Source: Spirochaetae bacterium HGW-Spirochaetae-5
GTDB taxonomy: Bacteria > Spirochaetota > UBA4802 > UBA5550
Direction of reading: 5' to 3'
Length of the DNA: 33,411 nucleotides
NCBI GenBank assembly: GCA_002839285.1
Contig: PGXT01000056.1
Span: 1 to 33,411, forward strand
Part shown: piece by piece, positions 22,660 through 32,058 of the stretch
Layout of the letters: each line of letters begins with the position of its first letter
Numbering within the stretch: the first letter of the stretch is position 1
Notes under the pieces: generated by a model
Told to the model about the DNA's origin: nothing
The model's database searches: none
The model's input: only the letters and a program-made list of their open reading frames with translations
Translations under genes and position numbers: made by a program

Positions 22660-23514
22660 TTATTTTAACCAGCTGTCGACTTTATCTTTATTGTCCTTAA
22701 CCCACTGCTGCGCTGTTTTATTCAGATCTGCGCCTTTCTCCTGATTCGCAACCATTACTTTAGAAATATCTTCATTCTCCCAGTAAAACTTATCAAGGAA
22801 ATTGTAAACCTCAGGCATATCATCTTTAAGGCCTTTTCTCACAACCGTATTTATTGTCTCTTCAGCACCGAAAGCGCGTTTAGGATCTTCAAGAATTTTA
22901 AGGTCCCATCTGCCGAATTTCCAGTGAGGAGCCCAGCCTGTAACAACAATCCACTCCTTATTATCAATTGCCTCTTTTAGAGCCGCAGCCATTGTTGCAC
23001 CGCTCCCTTCAATCAGTTTTGCGTTTAATTTTTCACTTTTTATAAACTTTTCAGTCTGGATCATCATGCCGGCACCGGGATCAATACCGATAATCTGATT
23101 TTTAAACTTATCCATATTATCCTTAAGCTCTAAGAGAGAATTAATTGTTACATAAGATGGTACAACAAGACCAAGCTTTGCACCTTTGTAATTCGGGCCG
23201 AGATCTTCAACATTCTTTTTCACCTTCGCAAGATACTCTGCATGAGTAACCGGAAGCCATGCTGTAGTCATCGCATCTGCATCACCAGAACCGATAGACT
23301 GCCACATCGCTGCAGCTGCCACAGGAATAACCTCTACGGTATAACCAAGTCTGTCTTCAATTACAGCTTTAGCAACATGCGCACTTGCTGTAGCACAGTC
23401 CCACTCTACGTAAACAAGCTTAACGGTGCCTTTTGACTCTTTCTTTTTGCAGCCTGCGCTGACCGCTGCAATTAATGAAACTGAAACAAATAATAAAATT
23501 ATTTTTCTTAACAT
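22660..23514 (-). CDS. opuAC: Glycine betaine/proline-type ABC transporter substrate-binding lipoprotein
   Basis: This is a periplasmic, lipid-anchored binding protein of 284 residues. I take the ATG at 23514 because GGAG lies six bases upstream; the ATG at 23526 has no such site. The signal peptide ends in the lipobox VSAGC with C22. Tryptophans that would form the aromatic cage for quaternary ammonium groups are W38 (VEWDCA) and those in AAMWQSIG, TAWLPVTH and TGWAPHWKF. This favours glycine betaine or a similar compatible solute. It is the third gene of the ATPase-permease-binding protein operon, and the separate subunits follow the OpuA/ProU layout. A gap of about 120 bases separates it from the permease. 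Confidence 0.9.
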   Translation of the reverse strand: MLRKIILLFVSVSLIAAVSAGCKKKESKGTVKLVYVEWDCATASAHVAKAVIEDRLGYTVEVIPVAAAAMWQSIGSGDADAMTTAWLPVTHAEYLAKVKKNVEDLGPNYKGAKLGLVVPSYVTINSLLELKDNMDKFKNQIIGIDPGAGMMIQTEKFIKSEKLNAKLIEGSGATMAAALKEAIDNKEWIVVTGWAPHWKFGRWDLKILEDPKRAFGAEETINTVVRKGLKDDMPEVYNFLDKFYWENEDISKVMVANQEKGADLNKTAQQWVKDNKDKVDSWLK

Positions 23515-23633
23515 ATCTTTCTCCATATATTTTTTAAACAGTTAACTATATCAACTGCCCTGTTCTAAACATATTTATCTCTCAGGTCTTAAGTTTATAA
23601 AACCGGAGGAGACAAATATATCCTTTTGTGCTT

Positions 23634-24461
23634 TTAGAATTTTTTACGTATATTCTGAGTAATCCGATCAAGTATAATTGCCATAATAACAACAGCAATA
23701 CCCGCTTCAAAACCCATCCCCGGACGTAATCTCTGAATTGCTCTCCATACTTCTCCGCCAAGACCTCCCGCACCAATCATTGCTGCAATTACCACCATTG
23801 AGAGAGCAAGCATAATGGTCTGATTAACACCTGCCATTATTGTGGGCATTGCAAGTGGAAGCTGAATCTGAAACAATTTCTGTTTTCTTGTGGCTCCGAA
23901 TGAATCTGCTGCTTCAATATACTCGTTGGGTACCTGCTGTATTCCAAGACATGTAAGTCTTATTGCAGGTGGCATTGAAAAAATAACCGTTGTAAAAACA
24001 GCAGAAACAACACCAAGACCGAAAAACGGAATAGCCGGTATAAGATATACAAAAGCCGGCATTGTCTGCATAAAATCCAGCACAGGCATTATGGCCCTTC
24101 TAGCTCCCGAGTTGAGCGCCGCCAGTATCCCGATAGGAATACCTATAATCATCGATAAAAACGTCGCTATTAATACCAGCGTCAGTGTCGAAACCGATGC
24201 TGACCATAAACCAAGATTCCATATAAAAAGCAGACCAAGGAATGTAAAAACTGCAATACCCCTGGTACTGAAGTACCAGGCCAGGGCCACGAAAACAAGA
24301 ATAAGAACAATCGGCGGAATAAGCATAAGAAAATCGTTAACAGAATCAATTCCGATCTTCATAACTCTTGAAATCGCTTTGGTAACAAATGAATAATGTA
24401 ATGTTGTATAATCTATAAAGGTATCTACTGCCGCATCAAGCGGTAATTTAGGAATTATCAT
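23634..24461 (-). CDS. opuAB: Glycine betaine ABC transporter permease
   Basis: This is an inner-membrane permease of 275 residues with about six to seven spans, of the ProW/OpuAB type. The ATPase-contact (EAA) loop is EAADSFGATRKQKLFQIQLP, followed by AMPTIMAGVNQTIMLALSM and the conserved IGAGGLGGEVWRAIQRL. The N-terminal amphipathic region is short, as in OpuAB and unlike the long ProW tail. The gene overlaps the upstream ATPase gene by four bases (ATGA), so the two are translationally coupled. Confidence 0.92.
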   Translation of the reverse strand: MIIPKLPLDAAVDTFIDYTTLHYSFVTKAISRVMKIGIDSVNDFLMLIPPIVLILVFVALAWYFSTRGIAVFTFLGLLFIWNLGLWSASVSTLTLVLIATFLSMIIGIPIGILAALNSGARRAIMPVLDFMQTMPAFVYLIPAIPFFGLGVVSAVFTTVIFSMPPAIRLTCLGIQQVPNEYIEAADSFGATRKQKLFQIQLPLAMPTIMAGVNQTIMLALSMVVIAAMIGAGGLGGEVWRAIQRLRPGMGFEAGIAVVIMAIILDRITQNIRKKF

Positions 24462-25651
24462 TGTACTGCTCCTCTGTCTGCAAGCCCGGCAATCAGTGAG
24501 CCCCTTACAATTATCCCGAGAAATTTATTGTATTCATCAAGCACAACAAGAGGATATTTTGAATCTGCAATTATAGGCATAATCTCCTGAAGTGATGTAT
24601 CAGGTAAAACCCGGTATTCGCAGATCTCCTCAGTGATATTCATCAGGTCATTCTCACCTCTATCCAGAGCCTGTTTCGCATTTTCAGCCGAAACCAGACC
24701 CTTGAAAATTTTTGATTTATCAACTACAAATATACTTGAGATCCCACGCTCCTTCATTGTGTGAAGAGCTGTTTTGGGACCGTCTTTCCCGTAGGTTATG
24801 GAAATTCCCTTTACCATTACATCCTTGGCTGTAAGCACACGCGTCAGGTCAACATTCTCCACAAATTTTTCGACATACTCTGTTGCCGGTTTTGTAAGAA
24901 TAACCTCGGGGGTACCGATCTGTACAATCTCTCCATCCTTCATAAGAATAATTCTGTCTCCGATTTTCAGAGCTTCATTTAAATCATGAGTAATGAAGAT
25001 GATAGTCTTCTTAACTTTATCCTCAAGACTAAGGAGCTCCTCCTGCATCTCAGTTCTGATTAAAGGATCAAGAGCACTGAAGGCCTCATCCATGAGTAAA
25101 ATATCAGGGTTAATAGCAAGAGCTCTGGCGAGACCAACCCTCTGCTGCATACCGCCACTCAGTTGCGAAGGATAATACTCCTCCCACCCCTTAAGACCGA
25201 CGAGATCGAGCGCCTCCATACCTTTAACGACGCAAACCTCCTTTTCGACTTTCTGAATCTCAAGACCGAAATAAGCATTTTCAAGAACAGTCTTATTTGG
25301 GAACAAAGCAAACTGCTGGAACACCATACCAAACTTGTGCTGCCGGAATTTTCGAAGCTCCTCTTCAGATAGAGCAGTTACATCCACTCCGTCTATTGTG
25401 ACTTTACCTGAAGATGGTTCAAAAAGACGGTTTATGCAGCGGAGCAGAGTCGACTTTCCGCTTCCTGATAGTCCCATTATAACTAAAGTTTCACCCTCGT
25501 ACACTTCGAATGAAGCATTAACAACACCGACAGCGCAATTTGTCTTTTCAAGAATAGTATCTTTATCAGAACCGCTCTTTAACATCTTCATCGCCGGTTT
25601 TATATTTGAACCAAAAACCTTATAAATATTTTCTACTTTAATCTTTACCAT
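24458..25651 (-). CDS. opuAA: Glycine betaine ABC transporter ATPase with CBS domains
   Basis: This ATP-binding subunit has 397 residues. Walker A is GLSGSGKS (60-67), the signature is LSGGMQQR (164-171) and Walker B is DILLMDEA (183-190). The stretch KDTILEKTNCAVGVVNASFE ahead of Walker A is typical of ProV/OpuAA. Residues about 276-390 form two CBS domains (ISSIFVVDKSKIFKGLVSAE and YPLVVLDEYNKFLGIIVRGS), which in OpuA sense ionic strength or cyclic di-AMP. Import is therefore probably gated by osmotic state. AGG lies eight bases before the ATG. It is the first gene of the operon. Confidence 0.93.
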   Translation of the reverse strand: MVKIKVENIYKVFGSNIKPAMKMLKSGSDKDTILEKTNCAVGVVNASFEVYEGETLVIMGLSGSGKSTLLRCINRLFEPSSGKVTIDGVDVTALSEEELRKFRQHKFGMVFQQFALFPNKTVLENAYFGLEIQKVEKEVCVVKGMEALDLVGLKGWEEYYPSQLSGGMQQRVGLARALAINPDILLMDEAFSALDPLIRTEMQEELLSLEDKVKKTIIFITHDLNEALKIGDRIILMKDGEIVQIGTPEVILTKPATEYVEKFVENVDLTRVLTAKDVMVKGISITYGKDGPKTALHTMKERGISSIFVVDKSKIFKGLVSAENAKQALDRGENDLMNITEEICEYRVLPDTSLQEIMPIIADSKYPLVVLDEYNKFLGIIVRGSLIAGLADRGAVQ

Positions 25652-25719
25652 AAGTAAGCCTGACTTTAAAATTTATTACCTGTTAATTTGTACTTCTATA
25701 ATCGCTACAGGTTGTAACT

Positions 25720-25743
25720 GAATTCCTGAAGAAATTGGAATTC
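25720..25743. promoter_or_regulatory. Inverted repeat upstream of the betaine operon
   Basis: GAATTCC (25720-25726) and GGAATTC (25737-25743) form a perfect 7 bp inverted repeat with a 10-base spacer, about 70 bases before opuAA. It could be a regulator site or a hairpin; no T-run follows, so it is not a terminator. Confidence 0.3.
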
Positions 25744-25928
25744 TATAACTCATAAATCATACCCTTTACAAGGCTCCAGTCAATACTCCAAAGGTATTAG
25801 ATTACAGCATATAAATGACTATTATGTTCTAGTTAAATGCCGATGTTAATGAAATTGAGTTTAAGAGAATTGAAGACTACAAATTACGGTTTAAAGCGGA
25901 ATACAGGAGAGTTAAGTATGGGTGGAAA

Positions 25929-26594
25929 TCATATCTCAATCATATTATTCTTAATAGCATAAATTACAAGTTCCGAACTCTTATGAACATCAAGTTTTTT
26001 CATTATATTTGCTCTGTGCACTTTGGCTGTTCGGGGCGATATTCTTAAACATTCGGCTATCTCATGACCGCTCTTACCCTCTGCTATGAGTTTGAGGACT
26101 TCTCTCTCCCTCCCAGTAAGAAGCTTAAACTGGGATTCCTCCCCTTTTTCTGAACCGGCCTTTTCCATCTGAACATAATCAGATACAACCTTTGCTGCTA
26201 CACCCGGACTAAGATAAATGCTGTTTTTTAAAACTGCATCAATTGCCCTTAATAGATCATCACCTGCGTCATCTTTTAAAACGTATCCGTTTATTCCTGT
26301 TTTAAGCAGCTCTTTGACATACTCTTCATTATCGTGCCTGGAGAGTATAATTATTTTAATATCCGGCGAGTATCTCTTTAAATACCTTACAATATCAATA
26401 CCGCTCATTGTTGGCATAGATATATCAAGAATTGCCATGTCCGGCTTTAATTTCTCAATAAGATCAAGAGCCTCTTTCCCGTCACCAGCCTCTCCGATAA
26501 CATTGTAATGAGGCACATCTTCGATAATGAGTTTTAAACCCTCCCTGAATATTGTGTGATCATCAGCTAAAAAAAGTTTTACTTCACTATTCAT
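25929..26594 (-). CDS. NarL/LuxR-family response regulator
   Basis: This is a two-component DNA-binding regulator of 221 residues. The receiver domain (about 5-120) has acidic D11/D12, phosphoacceptor D57 (AILDISMPTMSG) and K107 (YVLKDDA). The LuxR helix-turn-helix lies at about 159-205 (LLTGREREVLKLIAEGKSGH, then ISPRTAKVHRANIMKKL). All catalytic positions are present. Its gene starts two bases after the stop of the histidine kinase gene, so the two form a cognate pair. It points toward the opu operon on the same strand, but about 9 genes of distance in function cannot be judged from sequence; its targets are unknown. Confidence 0.92.
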   Translation of the reverse strand: MNSEVKLFLADDHTIFREGLKLIIEDVPHYNVIGEAGDGKEALDLIEKLKPDMAILDISMPTMSGIDIVRYLKRYSPDIKIIILSRHDNEEYVKELLKTGINGYVLKDDAGDDLLRAIDAVLKNSIYLSPGVAAKVVSDYVQMEKAGSEKGEESQFKLLTGREREVLKLIAEGKSGHEIAECLRISPRTAKVHRANIMKKLDVHKSSELVIYAIKNNMIEI

Positions 26595-26596
26595 TA

Positions 26597-27682
26597 TTAA
26601 TCCGCCTTTATGATAATACTTACCGAAGTTCCGGCATCGGGAGTTGAAATTAACACATAATTCCCACCATGACTGTTAACCCTCTGCCTGATATTTGAAA
26701 GACCAAAACCTTTTCTTTCTTTAAGAATCTGATCCATATTAAAACCAATTCCATTGTCTGATATTTCCAGCTTTATAACTCCATCACTGTTTGAAAGAAT
26801 CATGTTTACAGAATCAGCACCGGAATGCTTGATAATATTTGAAAACAATTCTTTGATTATTCTATAAATATCAACTTCAAGAGGATGAGTGATAACATCT
26901 TCCAGCTTTATATCGAGCCGAACTTTAATCTGCTTGATTTCAAGTGAGTTTTTAGCATACCATCTGATAGTTGACTCAAGTCCCATATCGGATAAAATGG
27001 AAGGATAAAGATCATCGTATATCTCTCTAAGTTCATGGCTTGCATTGTCTATAAATTTAAGCCCGGCCATAAAACGGTCTTTATGCTTCATATTATCCTT
27101 ATGATATGCCATAAAATTAAGTTTTGCCGCAAGAATTGTCTGACCAACCCCGTCATGAAGGTCTTTAGCAACACGCTGCCTCTCAAGCTCCTGCGATGTA
27201 ATGATCATATTTGAAAGAATACGATTCTCCATTTCAAATTTCTTTCTTTCTGTTATATCAATAAAAGAGAGAATCATTCCCATATCCCCCCCGCGACCCT
27301 TTACAGATGAAGCTGAAATTTCCACCTGAAATATTGATCCATCATTTCTGTAAACATCAAATTCCAGTTTTTTCTCACTCTCACTCTTCATAATTTTTTC
27401 AATATCTGAAATTTTACTTATCTTTGAGGCAACAAATATATCCGCGGCATAATTCCCTATAACAGTATCCCTGGAGTCATATTCAAACATATTTAAAAAT
27501 GACGGATTAACATAACGTATAATGCCCTTTAAGTCGGTAATTGCCACACCATTTAAAGTTGAATCAAGAGAATCATATATAAGAGAAATATAGTGCTCAT
27601 CACCCCATTTCCGGTTTAATTCATTTTCCAGAAAAATGATTCTTTCAATTAATTCTTTTTTATTAAAACCGGAATAATTCAT
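26597..27682 (-). CDS. PAS-domain sensor histidine kinase (HisKA_3/NarX type)
   Basis: This is a cytoplasmic kinase of 361 residues without membrane spans. A coiled start (LIERIIFLENELNRK) leads to a PAS domain (about 32-145, with GVAITDLKGIIRYVNPSFLN and a closing PAC segment LSFIDITERKKFE). The dimerisation/phosphoacceptor region has H176 in AKDLHDGVGQ, the HisKA_3 form. The ATPase domain shows the N box ELFSNIIKHS (N282), DNGIGF (309-314) and KGFGLSNIRQR. It would phosphorylate the NarL-type regulator encoded next. The PAS ligand or redox cofactor is unknown. AGGG lies seven bases before the ATG. Confidence 0.9.
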   Translation of the reverse strand: MNYSGFNKKELIERIIFLENELNRKWGDEHYISLIYDSLDSTLNGVAITDLKGIIRYVNPSFLNMFEYDSRDTVIGNYAADIFVASKISKISDIEKIMKSESEKKLEFDVYRNDGSIFQVEISASSVKGRGGDMGMILSFIDITERKKFEMENRILSNMIITSQELERQRVAKDLHDGVGQTILAAKLNFMAYHKDNMKHKDRFMAGLKFIDNASHELREIYDDLYPSILSDMGLESTIRWYAKNSLEIKQIKVRLDIKLEDVITHPLEVDIYRIIKELFSNIIKHSGADSVNMILSNSDGVIKLEISDNGIGFNMDQILKERKGFGLSNIRQRVNSHGGNYVLISTPDAGTSVSIIIKAD

Positions 27683-27985
27683 ATATAACCCTGAAATAAA
27701 TAATAAACTCTATAGCGTATTAAATCTTCACCAACCTGCAATACAATACAGAGTAATACCGGAACTTTACGCAAAACCACCAATCCCGCCTACAGCAGCA
27801 AAAAATAATTTACAATCATAAACTGAATCTAACAATACCCCTTTGCTTTCCTATACGTCACTTAAAAATTAGATTTTATATATTTTTATTCCTTGAATAA
27901 TATTTAAATATCTTTAATCATGTCTTACATATATAAAAATATTTACCCGGGCATTCCTGCCAATAAAAAAAAATGAGGTAAATTT
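27683..27985. other. Divergent intergenic region between the kinase and crotonase genes
   Basis: This is a 303-base AT-rich region without a gene. A weak promoter-like pair, TTGAAT with TAATCA 16 bases downstream at about 27894-27921, points to the crotonase gene. I see no clear inverted repeats or RNA structure. Confidence 0.45.
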
Positions 27986-28765
27986 ATGAGCGAATCAAAA
28001 ATAAAGCTCACGAAAGATGGCTATATTGCCACTATCACTTTCTGTGATCCGGGCGGTCTGAATCTTCTCGATGAAGATGTAGTTCTCGGTTTAGCCAGGA
28101 TTCAGGATGAGATAGCAGAGGATAACCAGCTGAGAGCTGTAATACTCTGTTCATCGGGAGCACATTTTTCTGCCGGAGTCGACACCGCATTTCTTAAAAC
28201 TGTCGATACAAGATTTGTAAAAGACAAGCTTAATTTTCTACAGAGAACTTTCAGCAGATTCCAGGAGTTTCCACAGCCTGTAATTGCCGCAATTAAAGGA
28301 TTCTGTCTCGGCGGCGGACTTGAACTTGCACTGAGCTGTGATTTAAGAATTGTTGCCGAAGGTGCCACACTTGCACTCCCTGAAGTAAAATTCGGACTTA
28401 CAGCAGACCAGACAGGAACTACCAGACTTACAAAACTTGTCGGCAGCGGTCAGGCTAAAAAGCTTATTCTCTGTACAGAGATGATCGACGCAGCTGAAGC
28501 TTATCGTATCGGACTTTGCGAATATCTTGTAAAACCTGAAGAGCTTGAGGGAAAAGCAACACAACTTGCAAAGAGAATTTCCAACCTTCCTCCATCTGCA
28601 ATCAGATTCGGTAAATGGGGAGTTAATGTCGCGGCAGAGGGGAACACATATGCCTCCCTTATGTTCGAACAGGCTCAATCTATCTACTGCTTCGGAACAG
28701 AAGATAAAGAGGAAGCAGTTAACGCTTTCATAGAAAAAAGAAAACCTGTATTTAAAGATAAATAA
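27986..28765 (+). CDS. Enoyl-CoA hydratase/isomerase (crotonase) family protein
   Basis: This is a cytoplasmic enzyme of 259 residues, the usual crotonase length. The CoA oxyanion hole is formed by HFSAGVD and KGFCLGGGLELALSCDLRI. Both catalytic glutamate positions of true hydratases appear to be retained: the one in GGGLELAL and the one in LALPEVKFGL. Hydration of a 2-enoyl-CoA is therefore possible, but crotonases also act as isomerases or hydrolases and the acyl group is not defined. TGAGG lies ahead of the ATG. No other beta-oxidation gene is adjacent. Confidence 0.88.
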   Translation: MSESKIKLTKDGYIATITFCDPGGLNLLDEDVVLGLARIQDEIAEDNQLRAVILCSSGAHFSAGVDTAFLKTVDTRFVKDKLNFLQRTFSRFQEFPQPVIAAIKGFCLGGGLELALSCDLRIVAEGATLALPEVKFGLTADQTGTTRLTKLVGSGQAKKLILCTEMIDAAEAYRIGLCEYLVKPEELEGKATQLAKRISNLPPSAIRFGKWGVNVAAEGNTYASLMFEQAQSIYCFGTEDKEEAVNAFIEKRKPVFKDK

Positions 28766-28790
28766 GATTCAGAATGGGCTACTCTTTCCC

Positions 28791-28809
28791 CCCTCCCTTG
28801 ATGGGAGGG
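28791..28809. repeat. GC-rich hairpin after the crotonase gene
   Basis: CCCTCCC (28791-28797) and GGGAGGG (28803-28809) form a perfect 7 bp stem with a 5-base loop, 26 bases after the crotonase stop. It may act as a terminator, although no T-run follows on the plus strand. It resembles GC-rich intergenic hairpins of REP type. Confidence 0.5.
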
Positions 28810-28855
28810 TGAGGAATTCCACACCTTGTCATAGCCCTTTCTTTATAAACACACC

Positions 28856-29935
28856 ATGCAGAAATACCCCGAAACATTACTGAAAGCAATCCTCGTAAAA
28901 AGAATAAACCGTTTTGTAGCCGAAGTAACTGTAAACAATGAAAAACTGAATGTCTATGTTCCGAACACCGGTCGTCTATCCGAACTTGCTCTCCCGGGAA
29001 CAGAGGTATTACTCTCTCCGATAAATGCAAAGTATAAATACAAAATTCTATATATGATAAACAGATCATATCCCGTAATGATCGATTCCACTTACAGCAA
29101 CAGACTCTTTCATTCGCTTCTGAAAGAAAAAAAAGTCCCCGGTCTTGAAAATTACTCATCAATAAGAAGCGAACCTATCTACGGAAACCACAGATTTGAC
29201 TTTCTCATTACAAATGAAACCGGCACAAAATTTATTGAATTAAAGTCCTGCACACTTTTCCACAACAGAACCGGTGCATTCCCCGATGCGGTAAGTTCAC
29301 GCGCCTCTGAACATGTTAAGGAGCTTGCAGAATCGGGTATAGGGGAACTGATATTCCTTGTACTTAAAAACGACATAGAAAAGTTTATACCTAACTATCA
29401 TACAGATTTCCGGTTTTATGAAACTCTCACGTTATATAAAGATAAAATTAACGTCCGTGCGCTAACAGTTCAATACGATAATGATTTAAAAATCCAGTCA
29501 TTGAAAGAGATTCCTGTGATAATACCCAAGATAAAACCTGAAGGGATATTTCTTCTGATGATGTTTAATCCTGAAGATACAGTTAATAATGATGGAGACG
29601 TTCTGGAACAGGGATTCTACATATATTGCGGAGATCACGAAGAAAATGTTTTTAAAACGATAAATTCAATCAGAAAAAAAAATGGGATCCAATCCATTCT
29701 CCCCGGTAAACAATTTTCAAAACTGAAAATAATTTCAGACTTACCGATTGTAACTTCATCAATCACAACCGATGAAGTTGATAAAAAACTTATTTATAAT
29801 GGCGGATTGAGTGTATCTTTGGATGGTCAGAATAATAACATCAGAAAATGTATTATTTTTTTTAAAGAAAATCCGGTAAACCAATCCTGGTTCTGGGATT
29901 TAATTCTCGGACTTAGATTCGAAGAGTATAAATAA
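28856..29935 (+). CDS. sfsA: SfsA-family nuclease with an extra C-terminal domain
   Basis: Residues about 1-225 match SfsA, a DNA-binding/nuclease-like protein named from sugar fermentation stimulation. Motifs are VPNTGRLSEL, RFDFLI (D115), FIELKSCTL (E128, K130; a PD-(D/E)xK-like core) and FPDAVSSRASEHVKEL. Typical SfsA proteins end at about 230-240 residues; here about 130 more follow (GIFLLMMFNPED, EQGFYIYCGDHEENVFKTIN, WFWDLILGLRFEE). The spacing of Gly and Tyr resembles the DUF123/GIY-YIG-like domain, but this is only a by-eye similarity. There is no clear ribosome site before the ATG. It is convergent with the YgiQ gene, with a three-base gap. Confidence 0.85.
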   Translation: MQKYPETLLKAILVKRINRFVAEVTVNNEKLNVYVPNTGRLSELALPGTEVLLSPINAKYKYKILYMINRSYPVMIDSTYSNRLFHSLLKEKKVPGLENYSSIRSEPIYGNHRFDFLITNETGTKFIELKSCTLFHNRTGAFPDAVSSRASEHVKELAESGIGELIFLVLKNDIEKFIPNYHTDFRFYETLTLYKDKINVRALTVQYDNDLKIQSLKEIPVIIPKIKPEGIFLLMMFNPEDTVNNDGDVLEQGFYIYCGDHEENVFKTINSIRKKNGIQSILPGKQFSKLKIISDLPIVTSSITTDEVDKKLIYNGGLSVSLDGQNNNIRKCIIFFKENPVNQSWFWDLILGLRFEEYK

Positions 29936-29938
29936 ATC

Positions 29939-31777
29939 TCACTTCCCGCCGAAAAGCTTCTTCAATATATCCTCTCTCCCTATCTTCCGAAGTCTCCTCT
30001 TCAGCTTCTCGCGATTCTCATCTTTATACCAGAATAGAAAACTCCTCTGATCACTCCGGTCGTCGGCACTCTTAGCAGAGTAGACTTTTTCTTTAGTATA
30101 CGGATCAAACCCGATGTAATACATCACCGATGAAAGAGTCATGGGAGTGGGAGTAAAATCCTGAACCTGTTCCAGTTTAAACCCTTCACTCTTGGTGATT
30201 GCAGCGAGCTCCGCCATATCCTCAAGCTCCGATCCCGGATGCGCTGAGATAAAATATGGAACTATCTGCTGATTAAGCCCCGCCTCGAAATTTAATCTCT
30301 CAAATGCTTTTTTGAATTTATCAAAAAGCCTGTATGAAGGCTTTCTCATGAATTTAAGAACGCGGTCAGAAGTATGCTCAGGGGCAACTTTCAACCTGCC
30401 GGATATATGGTCTTTGACTATTTTTTTAAGATACTCGTCACATGAATACTTTTTTCTTTTTTCTGTATCATCGCATAACAGAAGATCGTATCGTATTCCG
30501 CTTGAAACGAATATTTTTTTTACACCGGGAATCTTCTCGGCTTTTTTGTATAACTCAATAAGCGGTTTATGATCAAAAGCAAGATTACTGCACATGGCCG
30601 GATAAAGACACGATGACCTGCTGCATTTTCTGCAGATAGAAAAATCTTCTCCGCCCATCTTGTACATGTTTGCCGATGGTCCCCCAAGATCGGAAATATA
30701 TCCTTTAAAATCATCCATCTCCACAACACTTCTGATCTCATTTAAAATAGACTTTTCCGATCTGTTGATAACTCTCTTACCCTGATGCATTGTAATAGAA
30801 CAGAAACTGCACCCTCCGAAACAACCCCTGTGCATCGTAACAGAGTGACGGATCATATCGTAAGCAGGTACACCACCCTTATTGTTATACTTCGGATGAG
30901 GGAGCCTTGTGTATGGAAGATCAAAGGCAATATCGATGTTATCACTTTCAGATTCCACTCTCCCGGGATTCATTACAATAACAGATTCACCCGATTTCTG
31001 AATTAGTCGAACCTGTTCATTGCCTGCTGCATACTTTTCAATCACAACATGATTTGCTGCGAACTTTTTCTTATCAGCCAGACACTCTTCATGTGAATAG
31101 AGTTCAACATCCTCCCAGTTTTTATTCAGAGGGAGTTTTTCATTGATCGAAACTGCAATTCCCGTTTGAGGAACTGTCTTTAATGAGGAGAACGGCACCC
31201 CTTTCTTCATAAGATCAGCAATCTCGATTACAGGTTTTTCACCCATACCGTAAACCAGAAGATCGATAGATCCGTCAGAAATTACCGGAGGTCTTAAGGA
31301 ATCACTCCAGTAATCGTAGTGGGTGAATCTCCGCAGAGAAGCCTCAACTCCTCCGGCAATAACAGGAACATCCGGGAACAGTTTTTTCAGAATACCGGAG
31401 TAAACCGAAACGGCGTAATCGGGCCTGAATCCCCCATTCCCGCCGGCAGTATATGCGTCATCGGACCTGAGCCTTTTACCCGCAGTATAATGGTTCACCA
31501 TTGAATCCATGCATCCCGATGTGACGGCAAAAAAGAGTTTAGGAATACCGAACTTTTTAAAATCGCGAAGATCATCGCGCCAGTTCGGCTGAGGAACAAT
31601 TGCAACACGAAGTCCCCGGCTCTCCAGTATGCGGCCTATGACGGCGCTCCCGAAAGAGGGGTGATCGACATATGCATCGCCGGAAAACAGGATAACATCC
31701 AGCTCATCCCATCCTCTGAGATCCGCATCTTTTTTAGTAACAGGGAGCCAGTCAGTTAATTTATATTTATTATTCAT
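29939..31777 (-). CDS. YgiQ-family radical SAM protein
   Basis: This is a cytoplasmic radical SAM protein of 612 residues. The N-terminal third (about 25-300) carries the YgiQ-specific DELDVILFSGDAYVDHPSFG and GGVEASLRRFTHYDYW stretches. The [4Fe-4S] cysteines are C319, C323 and C326 (RGCFGGCSFCSITMHQGK). A second cysteine group (CRKCSRSSCLYPAMC) follows at about 383-397 and may bind another cluster. The C-terminal part includes LKVAPEHTSDRVLKFMRKP. The reaction of this widespread family has not been established. All family hallmarks are present at full length. It ends three bases from the convergent sfsA. Confidence 0.92.
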   Translation of the reverse strand: MNNKYKLTDWLPVTKKDADLRGWDELDVILFSGDAYVDHPSFGSAVIGRILESRGLRVAIVPQPNWRDDLRDFKKFGIPKLFFAVTSGCMDSMVNHYTAGKRLRSDDAYTAGGNGGFRPDYAVSVYSGILKKLFPDVPVIAGGVEASLRRFTHYDYWSDSLRPPVISDGSIDLLVYGMGEKPVIEIADLMKKGVPFSSLKTVPQTGIAVSINEKLPLNKNWEDVELYSHEECLADKKKFAANHVVIEKYAAGNEQVRLIQKSGESVIVMNPGRVESESDNIDIAFDLPYTRLPHPKYNNKGGVPAYDMIRHSVTMHRGCFGGCSFCSITMHQGKRVINRSEKSILNEIRSVVEMDDFKGYISDLGGPSANMYKMGGEDFSICRKCSRSSCLYPAMCSNLAFDHKPLIELYKKAEKIPGVKKIFVSSGIRYDLLLCDDTEKRKKYSCDEYLKKIVKDHISGRLKVAPEHTSDRVLKFMRKPSYRLFDKFKKAFERLNFEAGLNQQIVPYFISAHPGSELEDMAELAAITKSEGFKLEQVQDFTPTPMTLSSVMYYIGFDPYTKEKVYSAKSADDRSDQRSFLFWYKDENREKLKRRLRKIGREDILKKLFGGK

Positions 31778-32058
31778 TTATTCTCATTTAACTCTATTCT
31801 AGATACTTCCTAATCTTATAAAATATATTTCGAAATTTAAATTAAGGGCAATCCCGATAACTTAACTTTATGACCACCATTAATTAGCCGATAATTTATT
31901 CCTCTGCATTTAAAGAAAGTAAAAAAACATTGTCACATAGTAAAATTAGATTGATTAAAATCATTCTTTTTATAGATTTATTTAAAATAAAATCATCTCT
32001 TTAAATATTTTGATTTTTCTGACACTTTGCACATATCTATTAAAATTGAGTGAAAACT

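Noticed and set aside
25845-25935. Possible gene remnant on the plus strand (EFKRIEDYKLRFKAEY)
   Set aside because: It has no start codon, runs on antisense into the response regulator gene and matches no family I recognise.
32015-32040. Sigma54-like promoter (TGACAC...TTGCAC) before the barrel gene
   Set aside because: The spacing between the two elements is about two bases too short and the GG of the -24 box is missing.
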